64,000 nucleotides of DNA from CAZSDP01 sp964605665 (GTDB lineage Bacteria; Planctomycetota; UBA8108; UBA1146): positions 82,710 through 146,709 of the forward strand of contig CAZSDP010000008.1 of the NCBI GenBank assembly GCA_964605665.1. Reading direction: 5' to 3'. This document shows, piece by piece, positions 36,779 through 44,846 of this stretch; within the stretch, counting starts at the first letter, position 1, and each line of letters starts with the position of its first letter. A program made the position numbers and the translations under genes. The notes beneath the pieces were generated by a model that searched no databases, was not told the origin of the DNA, and saw nothing but the letters and a program-made list of their open reading frames with translations.

Positions 36779-37567
36779 ATGTGTACCCTCACTTCCCGAA
36801 GATCGAATGGCGACCTCGTCGTCACGATGAACCGTGACGAAGCGCGCAGCCGTGCCGAAGAGCTTCCACCGAAGAAGATTGGCGCGTCCCCGATCATCCT
36901 TGCTCCCCGTGACGGCCAGGCAGAGGGGACTTGGTTCGGTGTCAATGACCGAGGGGTGGTCGCTGGACTCCTCAATCTCTATCCCGATGGAATCGATGAG
37001 CCTCCCCCCTCCGGTACCGCAACTCGGGGAGAGTTGGTCGATCACGTTCTCCAACAAGAGAACATCGAAGAGAGCATCGATTGGATGCGGAATCGGTGTG
37101 ACCCCATCCGCTACTCACCGTTTCGGATCGCGCTCTTCTCCACAGCTGAAGCGCGTCTCTTCACCTGGCGAGGTATCGGAGTGAATCAGGAGAATTCCCT
37201 CGAAGAAGTTCCACTCGACGGAGAGTGGACGCTCCTCTCATCTTCATCTTGGAGAAGTCGCGAAGTGCTGCCCTGGCGTGAAGACCAATTCCATCTCTGG
37301 CGATCCCAGGGCGCCCCGCACTGCGGCACACTCCCGGAATTCCACCGAATGCAACCGACTGGGCTCGCCGAGTGGGCCCCATTGATGGCGCGAGCAAACG
37401 CGAGCACCCGCAGCATTACCCAAGTTGAGATCACATCGGCACGTTCGCAAGTGACCCTCAGATATTGGCCACGACCAGAAGGTGCAGACTTCGAGGGAGC
37501 GAGTTTCACCGAAGAGCACCCGTGGCAAACTCAGCTCAAACTCATCCGCTCTTCATCGTCGATCTGA
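36779..37567 (+). CDS. TANGO2 / NRDE-domain protein
   Basis: 262 residues starting MCTL, with NRDE at about residue 18 (VTMNRDEA) and GTWFGVNDRGVVAGLLN, the two signatures of the NRDE/TANGO2 family, which has an Ntn-hydrolase-like fold with Cys2 as candidate nucleophile. In bacteria its biochemical role is unsettled. Full length; the ATG at 36779 must be the start since Cys2 is the family's conserved residue. Converges with the carbonic anhydrase gene (about 30 bases apart). Confidence 0.85.
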   Translation: MCTLTSRRSNGDLVVTMNRDEARSRAEELPPKKIGASPIILAPRDGQAEGTWFGVNDRGVVAGLLNLYPDGIDEPPPSGTATRGELVDHVLQQENIEESIDWMRNRCDPIRYSPFRIALFSTAEARLFTWRGIGVNQENSLEEVPLDGEWTLLSSSSWRSREVLPWREDQFHLWRSQGAPHCGTLPEFHRMQPTGLAEWAPLMARANASTRSITQVEITSARSQVTLRYWPRPEGADFEGASFTEEHPWQTQLKLIRSSSSI

Positions 37568-37598
37568 GCAGCATGGTCGCGACCGCTCAGATCACGCT

Positions 37599-38216
37599 TC
37601 ATCCACTCTGATCCCAGAACTCCACAGCACCGGTCTCGAGTGAACATACCGCGGCAACCACGCGAAGGCGCTCTTGATCGATCAGCTCTCGAAGAATCGG
37701 AGAATCGCTGCAAAGTCGATCGACGGAAGCTTCGACATTGAGGCGCACTGCCTTCGCCACCACCGAAGAAGAAGGCTCCGCCTGCTCGCTCATATCGATC
37801 TCTGTGAGTGCCGGACGCACTCGATCGAGGATTGCTCCCAAGTGGCCAGGCGGCGGGCTCTTCTTCGTCTGACGAAGCTGTTCCAGAGTCGCGAGAACTG
37901 CTCCGCATCGGGAATGACCAAGAACCACCACCAGTGGAACGCCGAATTCCGCCGCGGCGAATTCAACGCTGGCGATCTGAGTCTCCGCCGCGAGATTACC
38001 CGCCACTCGTACGACGAACAGATCTCCGATCCCGACGTCAAAGACTTGCTCCGGTGGAACTCTCGAATCGGAGCAGCTGAGGATGGTCGCAAAAGGAGCT
38101 TGGGGAGAAGCTTGTTTCTCCCGCTCAGTCGTTGGATTCGATTCTCGAGAGCGCTGGGCAACGAAGCGCTCGTTTCCTTCACGTAGTCGATCGAGAGCCT
38201 CGGAAGGGGAGATCAT
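37599..38216 (-). CDS. Beta-carbonic anhydrase
   Basis: CO2/bicarbonate interconversion; 205 residues. Zinc ligands and dyad are present: CSDSR (Cys, Asp-Arg pair) and GHSRCGAV (His, Cys). N-terminal SPSEALDRLREGNERFV is the usual start of the family. I choose the ATG at 38216; the frame continues upstream through repeats and the assembly gap without homology. No signal peptide, so cytosolic. The 14-bp repeat array lies directly upstream. Confidence 0.92.
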   Translation of the reverse strand: MISPSEALDRLREGNERFVAQRSRESNPTTEREKQASPQAPFATILSCSDSRVPPEQVFDVGIGDLFVVRVAGNLAAETQIASVEFAAAEFGVPLVVVLGHSRCGAVLATLEQLRQTKKSPPPGHLGAILDRVRPALTEIDMSEQAEPSSSVVAKAVRLNVEASVDRLCSDSPILRELIDQERLRVVAAVCSLETGAVEFWDQSG

Positions 38217-38250
38217 CGTCGATTTCTCTTTCCATCGAGCCGAACCTGGT

Positions 38251-38402
38251 GTTTTGAGACACGTGTTTTGAGACACGTGTTNNNNNNNNNNNNNNNNNNN
38301 NNNNNNNNNNNNNNNNNNNNNNNNNNNNNNNNNNNNNNNNNNNNNNNNNNNNNNNNNNNNNNNNNNNNNNNNNNNNNNNNNGACACGTGTTCTGCGACAC
38401 GT
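38251..38402. repeat. 14-bp tandem repeat with CACGTG core, interrupted by a gap
   Basis: Left of the gap: two copies of GTTTTGAGACACGT (38251-38278) plus a start of a third. Right of it: one variant copy GTTCTGCGACACGT (38389-38402) and decayed ends. Each junction creates the palindrome ACACGTGT. The 100 N at 38282-38381 are a scaffold join; unlike the first gap, the flanks do not overlap exactly. It lies in the 5' region of the carbonic anhydrase gene. Confidence 0.85.
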
Positions 38403-38489
38403 GCGCTGCGGCCAACCGACAGAATCGTATGGACTCAGTGTCCACACCGGCAAAACAATTTCGCGAAAACTGGAGACCGGTTGGTGAAA

Positions 38490-40625
38490 TCAGCGCCCCC
38501 GGGATTTCCCCCCTCGACGCCGATTGTTACTCACCCGCCCAGAAGAGGGTCCTTGTCGGTTTCGCCCTCCACCCCTGCGTGACGACGCAGAAGAAATCAG
38601 AGCATCGGGGGTTTCACCGATCAAATCGGTTCTCTCCGCATCGACGAGTGCTTCTCGAACGAGGGTCTCGTTCTCTGGCTTCCAATGCTGAAGAAGTGCC
38701 TTCTGTTTCCGCTTATCGCGCATCTTCGTCGTGACATGCACCTGTTGCATCGTGTGTGGATCGATGCCCGTCCACCACATACAGGTCGCCGGCGTGCCGG
38801 GGGTGGGAATGAAATCCTGGACTTGCTGCGGCTTCAGCTTCCTCGCTTTGAGAAACTCCGCAATCTCCACTGCACCCTTCATGTCGCAACCAGGATGTGA
38901 ACTCATCAAGTAAGGAACGAGATACTGTTCCTTGCCAGCCTTTCTCGAGGCGTTTCGGAACTGCTTCTCGAAATCGAGATAAACATCCATCCCCGGCTTT
39001 TTCATCAGGTAGAGCGTTTCGTCATCCACATGTTCAGGCGCGACCTTCAGATGCCCTCCCACATGATGAGCGGCGAGCTCCTCGACATATTCTGGATCGA
39101 GATTCGCAAGATCCATGCGGATTCCAGAAGCGATCAGTACTTTCTTGACTCCATCCGCTTCGCGCACCGTTCGCATCAGATTCTTGATGGGAGAGTGGTC
39201 CGTTTCGAGAAGCCGGCAAACTGTCGGGTGAACGCATGAGGGTCGCCGGCAACGCGCTTCGATCTCTGGGCGAGAACATCGCATCCGATACATATTCGCG
39301 GTCGGCCCACCGAGATCGGAGATCACTCCCGTGTAACCGTCGAGTCGTTTCAGGTCTTCGACTTCTCGCTGAATGCTCTCGGTGCTGCGCGAACTGATCC
39401 TCTTCCCCTGATGCTCGGTAATTGCGCAGAAGGTGCAACCACCAAAGCAACCACGCATCACATTGATCGAAAACTGGACCGTTTCGAAGGCTGGGATTCT
39501 CTCCGTACCGTAGCTCGGATGGGGTGCCTTGTTGTAAGGGAGAGAAAACACCGCATCGATTTCCTCGGTCGACAATGGATGGGCGGGCGGATTGATCACG
39601 ACCGTTTGATCACCATGACGCTGCAGCAAGATCGGCGCGCGGTCGGGATTGTGTTCCCGATGGAAAATGTGTTGCGCCCGAGCAAAACGCTTCTTGCTCG
39701 CCGAATCGGTTCCCTTCACCTCATCGTAGGAGGGAAGCTCCAAAACCAAACTGCCGGCAGCGATCGAAGCGTCGGTTCCCAACTTGGCAGCAGTCGGCCG
39801 AAGCTCTTCGAGTAGCTGCTGAGCCTGGTCGAACCAAGCGACCCCCGGCTGAAAGCGTTCCTCGGGATAGAAGTGCGGACGGCCGTACTTACCCACGGCG
39901 TAGGCGGTGCCGGGCACGTCTCGAATCTCTTCGATGGGGGTTCCCGCTCGATGCCGCTCGAGGATGTCGACAAGTGGGCGTTCTCCCATTCCGTAGACCA
40001 CCAAGTCTGCCCGAGCATCCAGGATGAGAGAACGGCGCACTTTCTCATGCCAGTAGTCGAAGTGAGCGAGTCGGCGCATCGAAACCTCGACCCCACCCGC
40101 AATGATCGGAACCTCTTTGTATGCCTCGCGACATCTCTGAGAGTAAACCACGGTGGCGTATTCGGGACGCAGGCCAGCTCGCCCACCCGGGGAGTAGCTG
40201 TCGTCGGAGCGAGGGCGTTTATGGGCGGTGTAATGATTGAGCAAGGAATCGAGGTTCCCCGCACTCACCAACCAAGCGATTCGCGGAGCACCAAACTCTC
40301 GAAACGCATCGCATGAGCGCCAATCGGGCTGGGCGAGAAGCGCCACCCGATACCCCCGCGCTTCGAGGAGCCGCCCGATGACCGCATTGGCAAAACTCGG
40401 GTGGTCGACGTATGCGTCCCCCGTCACCAATACGAAATCGACTCCGTGTCGAGATCGGTCCCAAACCTCATCTTCTGCGGGAAGCCACCCGCGATCTCGC
40501 AACTCGGCCGCGGTGATCGGCAGGAATGGAGCGATCGGTGGAGTTCCGCAACCGCCTTGAGAAGAGGAGGGGGAGGAGGATTTGAGCGAGGAGTTGGCAG
40601 ATTGTCCCTTGGCCGGTGAATTCAT
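38490..40625 (-). CDS. YgiQ-family radical SAM protein
   Basis: 711 residues. The [4Fe-4S]/SAM motif is CFGGCTFC (CxxxCxxC) near residue 355, preceded by INVMRG; the N-terminal UPF0313 region holds FVLVTGDAYVDHPSF, GGVEVSMRRLAHFDYW and YGMGE; the C-terminal part has LKVAPEHVDD, PYLMSSHPGC and the DFIPTPGTPATCMWWTG block of YgiQ. Function of the family is unknown. The tail is Arg/Gly-rich. The ATG at 40625 fits the family start; upstream frame to 40787 is not similar. Confidence 0.93.
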   Translation of the reverse strand: MNSPAKGQSANSSLKSSSPSSSQGGCGTPPIAPFLPITAAELRDRGWLPAEDEVWDRSRHGVDFVLVTGDAYVDHPSFANAVIGRLLEARGYRVALLAQPDWRSCDAFREFGAPRIAWLVSAGNLDSLLNHYTAHKRPRSDDSYSPGGRAGLRPEYATVVYSQRCREAYKEVPIIAGGVEVSMRRLAHFDYWHEKVRRSLILDARADLVVYGMGERPLVDILERHRAGTPIEEIRDVPGTAYAVGKYGRPHFYPEERFQPGVAWFDQAQQLLEELRPTAAKLGTDASIAAGSLVLELPSYDEVKGTDSASKKRFARAQHIFHREHNPDRAPILLQRHGDQTVVINPPAHPLSTEEIDAVFSLPYNKAPHPSYGTERIPAFETVQFSINVMRGCFGGCTFCAITEHQGKRISSRSTESIQREVEDLKRLDGYTGVISDLGGPTANMYRMRCSRPEIEARCRRPSCVHPTVCRLLETDHSPIKNLMRTVREADGVKKVLIASGIRMDLANLDPEYVEELAAHHVGGHLKVAPEHVDDETLYLMKKPGMDVYLDFEKQFRNASRKAGKEQYLVPYLMSSHPGCDMKGAVEIAEFLKARKLKPQQVQDFIPTPGTPATCMWWTGIDPHTMQQVHVTTKMRDKRKQKALLQHWKPENETLVREALVDAERTDLIGETPDALISSASSRRGGGRNRQGPSSGRVSNNRRRGGKSRGR

Positions 40626-40976
40626 GTCACTCTTTCTGAGCTGACCTTCGGGGAACGTGATCGCGCGCCGAAGGAGCTGAGTCCGACCGAGACAATCCCG
40701 ATCTGGACGTGGCCCAAACGCAACTTTGGACCACCCCACCCACTGGGCGGACCCCTTCAAGTTGTGCTGGAGGCGCCCTGATGTCAACGGTTGATTTTGA
40801 TCGTCTCGGTGAGGATCAGTTGACGCGACCGGGAACAGACTGGAGAACAGCGCCTAGAGTCTGAGAAAATCGGTGCGCTCGACCGATTCAGATCGCTGAA
40901 TTCGAGGAAGAGTGCAGAGAGCCCATCTCTGAGATTTTCCTGAAAACAGCCCCTCCAAGACGATTGTGGGTGCGAT
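40626..40976. other. Divergent intergenic region, ygiQ-like / RluA-like
   Basis: 351 bases with the two promoters presumably inside. I see no RNA gene, repeat or clear hairpin, and no supported reading frame. Confidence 0.35.
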
Positions 40977-41915
40977 ATGACGAAAAAAACTTGGCGTGTC
41001 GAGGAGGACGGAGCTCGACTCGCTGGCGAGGTGAAGCACCATCTCGATATCCCCCACCGCCGCGCCCAAGATCTGATTCAACGCGGTGCCGTCTCTGTCG
41101 ACGGGGTTGTGATCACCGAAATCGGTAGACAACTCTCCGTAGCATGCGAGATCGAAGTTCGAACGGACGCTCCTCGAAAGCAGAAGGTTAGCGACTCGCC
41201 ACCCGCCGAGATACTTCACGAAGACAAACATCTCATCGTTGTCGCGAAACCCGCGGGAATCCTGACCGTTCCCAGAGAAGAGGATCGTGAGATCCCCGCA
41301 AGACACCGAGAGCGCAATCTCGAAGATTGGCTGCGAGCGCGCGACATCGCCCGGGGAAAACGTCCCAGCGTGCTGATCGTGCAACGGCTCGACAAGGGAA
41401 CTAGTGGGGTGCTGGTCTTCCCCCGAACTCGATTCGCATATGAGGCTCTCAAGCCAGCGTTTGCTCGACACGACATCGACCGCTCCTATCGCGCCATCGT
41501 CGTGGGGGCCCCCCGTGAAGAAAAAGGGGAGCTACGGCATCGGCTGATCGAAAAACGAGGACGAGTGATCATTGCGCACCCAACCGAGCCGGGAGCAAAA
41601 GAGGCGATCTCCCACTACACCGTCCTCGAGCACTCCGGAGGTCACACTCTCTTGGAGTTGAAGCTGCAAACGGGCCGCCGCAATCAGATCCGCGTCGGAT
41701 GCGCACGGGAGAAATTCCCTCTCCTCGGAGATGGAACCTACGGTGAGCGATCGAAGCAGATCGGACGCCCCGCCCTTCACGCAAATCGCCTCACCTTGAT
41801 CGACCCCCTCACCGAGACACCGCTGACCTTCGTCATGCCGGAGCCCACCGACTTCCGGTCGGCTTGGAAGGCATTGGGCGGTCAATTCCTCGATCGAGCG
41901 CTACCCAGCGATTGA
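40977..41915 (+). CDS. RluA-family pseudouridine synthase
   Basis: 312 residues: N-terminal S4-like RNA-binding domain (ARLAGEVKHHLDIPHRRAQDLIQRGAVSVDG, read in parts) and the catalytic domain with VQRLDKGTSGVLVF, whose Asp is the nucleophile of the family (usual form HRLDxxTSG), plus LKLQTGRRNQIRVGCA. It isomerises uridine in rRNA or tRNA; the target site cannot be assigned. Stops three bases from the convergent AlkB-like gene. Confidence 0.92.
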   Translation: MTKKTWRVEEDGARLAGEVKHHLDIPHRRAQDLIQRGAVSVDGVVITEIGRQLSVACEIEVRTDAPRKQKVSDSPPAEILHEDKHLIVVAKPAGILTVPREEDREIPARHRERNLEDWLRARDIARGKRPSVLIVQRLDKGTSGVLVFPRTRFAYEALKPAFARHDIDRSYRAIVVGAPREEKGELRHRLIEKRGRVIIAHPTEPGAKEAISHYTVLEHSGGHTLLELKLQTGRRNQIRVGCAREKFPLLGDGTYGERSKQIGRPALHANRLTLIDPLTETPLTFVMPEPTDFRSAWKALGGQFLDRALPSD

Positions 41916-41918
41916 AGC

Positions 41919-42557
41919 TCATCGGCGATCGAGGAGAAGGATCTGCCGAAAGGTCAAATTGATCCGAGGTCCAGGATCATTCCTTCCGGTCCGCTTTGGC
42001 AAGCAATGCTGCCATTGCTGTTGGGTCTTACCCTCCATCCACAACAAAGAACCCGAGGGTAAGTCGAGGCTGATCGGCTTCAGGTCACGCCGCGTTTTGT
42101 GACGAAAACGGAAGGTTCGCATCGCTCCGAGAGAAAGACTCGCAATCACCGGCTCAGCGCCGAGCTCCGGCTCGTCGTCAGAGTGCCATCCCATGCTATC
42201 TCGTCCATCGCGATAGAGATTCGCGAGCACTGAATTGAATTCGATGTCGGGTCGAAGTTGCCGAAGCCGCTCCCGAATCTCGAGCAATGTCTTGGTCCAA
42301 GGTTCAGGAGTGAGGTCGAGCTGCGAATACCGGTACTTCGCTTCCCGCTCTCCGTGCCACGATTGCAATCTGGGAATCGGCACCGACCGTCCGAAGATTT
42401 GAATCTTCTCCGAGCGCCAAGGGAGCTCAGTCCGCAATGCTTCGAAGTACTCCTGACCGCTGGAAATGAACTGTGGAAACCACTGAACATCCAAATCGAA
42501 ACCGGACATCGATTCGACTGGATTAGAGAAGGGGATGTCTGCAAAATCGGAGTGCAT
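41919..42557 (-). CDS. AlkB-like 2-oxoglutarate/Fe(II) dioxygenase
   Basis: 212 residues. Fe(II) ligands are His and Asp in GWHSDDEPELG and the later His in WQHCLPKR; 2-oxoglutarate-binding Arg in GPRINLTFR. NLYRDGRDSMGWHSD and ASLSLGAMRTFRFRHK match the ALKBH2/3-like branch, which removes alkyl groups from nucleic-acid bases. The ATG at 42557 lacks a strong ribosome site; the Met 16 codons later is an alternative. Confidence 0.92.
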   Translation of the reverse strand: MHSDFADIPFSNPVESMSGFDLDVQWFPQFISSGQEYFEALRTELPWRSEKIQIFGRSVPIPRLQSWHGEREAKYRYSQLDLTPEPWTKTLLEIRERLRQLRPDIEFNSVLANLYRDGRDSMGWHSDDEPELGAEPVIASLSLGAMRTFRFRHKTRRDLKPISLDLPSGSLLWMEGKTQQQWQHCLPKRTGRNDPGPRINLTFRQILLLDRR

Positions 42558-42914
42558 CGGAGCCGTCTAAACTTTCTTATCGAACATTCAGGACCGTTTT
42601 TGCCGGTCATTCCTGACTATCGCTCGGTCAATCATGACTTAACGAACAAACTCCACACCTCGCCTTGCACACTGTTAATCTCCCCATTTGCACTGTCGAT
42701 CGAACCGCTTTTGAAGCGCATTTAAATCAACAACGAAGACAAAACCACAACGATCCCAACAGTGAGATCCTGAACGAAGAACCGGGCGGTAATCGGCTCA
42801 AAACGTTGACCGGAGCTGCTGCACCTAGGTCAAGCAAGTTGACCCACCCAGTGTGATCGCGACATCGCAACGACCTTGTCGAAGACCGACGACCGATTGA
42901 ATTAGAGTTGAAAG
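42558..42914. other. Intergenic region upstream of the tandem dockerin genes
   Basis: 357 bases, AT-richer than neighbours between about 42560 and 42770. An inverted repeat GGTCAA-gcaag-TTGACC lies at 42828-42844, about 70 bases before the first dockerin-protein ATG. No gene seen. Confidence 0.4.
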
Positions 42915-43793
42915 ATGCATCAGATGAAAACAGTCTTCACCGTTCTAATTTTCATTCTCTGTTCCGTCAACCCGCAGGGAGAGCTTCTCGCCCAATCGGG
43001 TTCTCCGACCGCGACACTCTCAGTATCTTCCGGTGCTCCGGTGAACCCAGGTGGAACCGTAACTCGCAGTGTATTGCTCTCTCCAACCGGAGACGGAGCA
43101 AACGCTTTCAGTTTTGGGCTCGCCCACTCACCGAGTTCGCTATCTGTGACCGCAGTCGCGGGGAGTTTCTTCGACACTCTCACTGGATCCCAGAGTCCAC
43201 TCTTCCTCACCATCGACCTCGCAACCAATGGATCCAATCAAGCAGGTTTCACCATGGCGGTTGTGCTCGATCAGAATGAAATCATCGAAGTTCCCGTCGG
43301 GACTCACGAAGTCACGCTGGCAAGCTACACCGCTTCTACGAACGCAGTACACGGCTCATCCCCGTTGACTTTCGTAGACTCCCTCAGACCCAATTCTCCT
43401 ACCGCCAACCCCACTCCCCCTCCAGTGCGTACTGAAGTGATCAGTGGAGGAACCACCCTGTCGGTTGGCTCAGGGCTCACCACCGTTTCAGGCGCCATCG
43501 AAATCGGAGTCATTCCCTTCATCCGAGGAGATGCCAACATGAGCGGTACGATCACACTCATTGACGTGATTTATCTCCTTCGATTCATCACAGGATCGAC
43601 ACTCTTCTTTCCGAGCAACTGCCTGGAGGTCTACGACATCGATGGAAATGGTAGTTTCGCAACACTAGGAGATCCTTTTTATCTACTGGATTACATGTTC
43701 ACCGGAGGGAGTCTTCCCCCAGCACCATTTCCCTTATGCGGGACCCCCTCCCAGTACCGGCACAGCTGTAGCTCCTTCAATCTTTGCCCCTGA
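42915..43793 (+). CDS. Secreted cohesin-like protein with C-terminal dockerin-like module (copy 1)
   Basis: 292 residues. Signal peptide (VFTVLIFILCSVNPQGELLAQ). About 28-190 reads like a cohesin/CBM-type beta sandwich (SVSSGAPVNPGGTVTRSVLL, FSFGLAHSPSSLSVTAV). About 200-292 is a dockerin-like pair: FIRGDANMSGTITLIDVIYL and VYDIDGNGSFATLGDPFYLL, Ca-binding loops DxNxSGxI and DxDGNGxF, then Pro-rich PPAPFPLCG and the terminal FNLCP. The ATG at 42915 has TTGAAAG upstream; a second ATG nine bases on is possible. Tandem with a close relative 68 bases downstream. Function unknown; extracellular assembly is the simplest idea. Confidence 0.82.
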   Translation: MHQMKTVFTVLIFILCSVNPQGELLAQSGSPTATLSVSSGAPVNPGGTVTRSVLLSPTGDGANAFSFGLAHSPSSLSVTAVAGSFFDTLTGSQSPLFLTIDLATNGSNQAGFTMAVVLDQNEIIEVPVGTHEVTLASYTASTNAVHGSSPLTFVDSLRPNSPTANPTPPPVRTEVISGGTTLSVGSGLTTVSGAIEIGVIPFIRGDANMSGTITLIDVIYLLRFITGSTLFFPSNCLEVYDIDGNGSFATLGDPFYLLDYMFTGGSLPPAPFPLCGTPSQYRHSCSSFNLCP

Positions 43794-43861
43794 ATTGCAG
43801 ACCTCATTCGACAGTGATCGATTGACGCTAAGACCCGCGCTGGAGAAAGAAGTGAACGCTG

Positions 43862-44746
43862 ATGCAACGATATAAGGTATCCAGCGTGACCGAGTTGGTG
43901 CATCACGGTAGCGTCGTTTCGCTAACCTTGATCTTCTGCTCACTGATCAACTTCGCACCTCTCGGTGCTCAGAGTCCCACCGCGAACTTCACCGTTTCTT
44001 CAGCAGTGGTAAGCCCAGGCGCTACGGTCGAACTCGGAATCTCCTTGCAGACGACAATTCTCGGACACACCGGCTGTAGCTTTGGCGTCAGCTATCCCAC
44101 CAACGTCTTACAGTTGGTCAGCGGACCTGATCTCGGAAGTAGCCTCACCAACTTCGGCAGCCTGATCACCGAGGTTCCAGCAAGCGAAACCAACGGGGGG
44201 CCTCCAAGTGGTCTTGCGATCGGAGTGATCTATGGTGGATTTGGTGCCACCGTCGTCCTTCCCCCCGGCCCCCCCGCGGAGGTGGTCACCTTCACCTTCC
44301 AAGTCTCACCCTCAGCTCTCCCTGGAAGTTATCCCGTCACACTTCGAGGGGATTTGTTCCCGAACGGCGCTCCTCCCCAGACAGAACTTCTCGCAGTGCT
44401 CGAGCAGAACCAGGAGATCTCACCACCCTCCACGTTCGGGTCGATCGTCGTCGAAGGAGTCGATTTCATCCGCGGGGATGCAGATGCCGATGGGCACATC
44501 AGCTTGATCGATGTCGTCTTCGCCCTGCGATTCCTCACCGCATCGAGCCCGTTGTATCCGAACACCTGCCTCGAAGCTTACGACGCAAATGGGAGCGGTG
44601 CCTTTGAGACGATCTCCGATCCGATCTATCTGCTCAGTTGGATGTTCCTCGGAGGAGCTCCTCCACCCCCGCCTTTCCCCGGCTGTGGACCCAGCAGCGT
44701 CATGAGTCCTGGTGGAGGCTGCCTCAGTTTCAGCAGCTGCCCCTAG
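43862..44746 (+). CDS. Secreted cohesin-like protein with C-terminal dockerin-like module (copy 2)
   Basis: 294 residues, same architecture as the preceding gene: signal peptide (SLTLIFCSLINFAPLGAQ), a cohesin-like beta sandwich (VSPGATVELGISLQ, CSFGVSYPTNVLQLVSG, VVTFTFQVSPSALPGSYPV), then FIRGDADADGHISLIDVVFALRFL-type repeat one, YDANGSGAFETISDPIYLL as repeat two, a Pro run (PPPPPFPGCG) and the ending SFSSCP. The two copies are well diverged outside the C-terminal module, so the duplication is old or only the module is under constraint. Confidence 0.82.
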   Translation: MQRYKVSSVTELVHHGSVVSLTLIFCSLINFAPLGAQSPTANFTVSSAVVSPGATVELGISLQTTILGHTGCSFGVSYPTNVLQLVSGPDLGSSLTNFGSLITEVPASETNGGPPSGLAIGVIYGGFGATVVLPPGPPAEVVTFTFQVSPSALPGSYPVTLRGDLFPNGAPPQTELLAVLEQNQEISPPSTFGSIVVEGVDFIRGDADADGHISLIDVVFALRFLTASSPLYPNTCLEAYDANGSGAFETISDPIYLLSWMFLGGAPPPPPFPGCGPSSVMSPGGGCLSFSSCP

Positions 44747-44781
44747 CAAAGCGAGAACCTCTCATCTCCTATAACAAAAAA

Positions 44782-44822
44782 GTCACCGGGCGATGCGCCT
44801 TTGCGACGCTCCACCCGGTGAC
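44782..44822 (-). terminator. Terminator ending the large minus-strand cluster
   Basis: 9-base arms GTCACCGGG (44782-44790) and CCCGGTGAC (44814-44822) with a 23-base loop, followed on the minus strand by TTTTTTG. It lies 25 bases beyond the stop of the thioredoxin-like gene and may also stop the dockerin-gene transcript. Confidence 0.8.
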
Positions 44823-44846
44823 GATTCGATGTAGATCAGACGCTGA

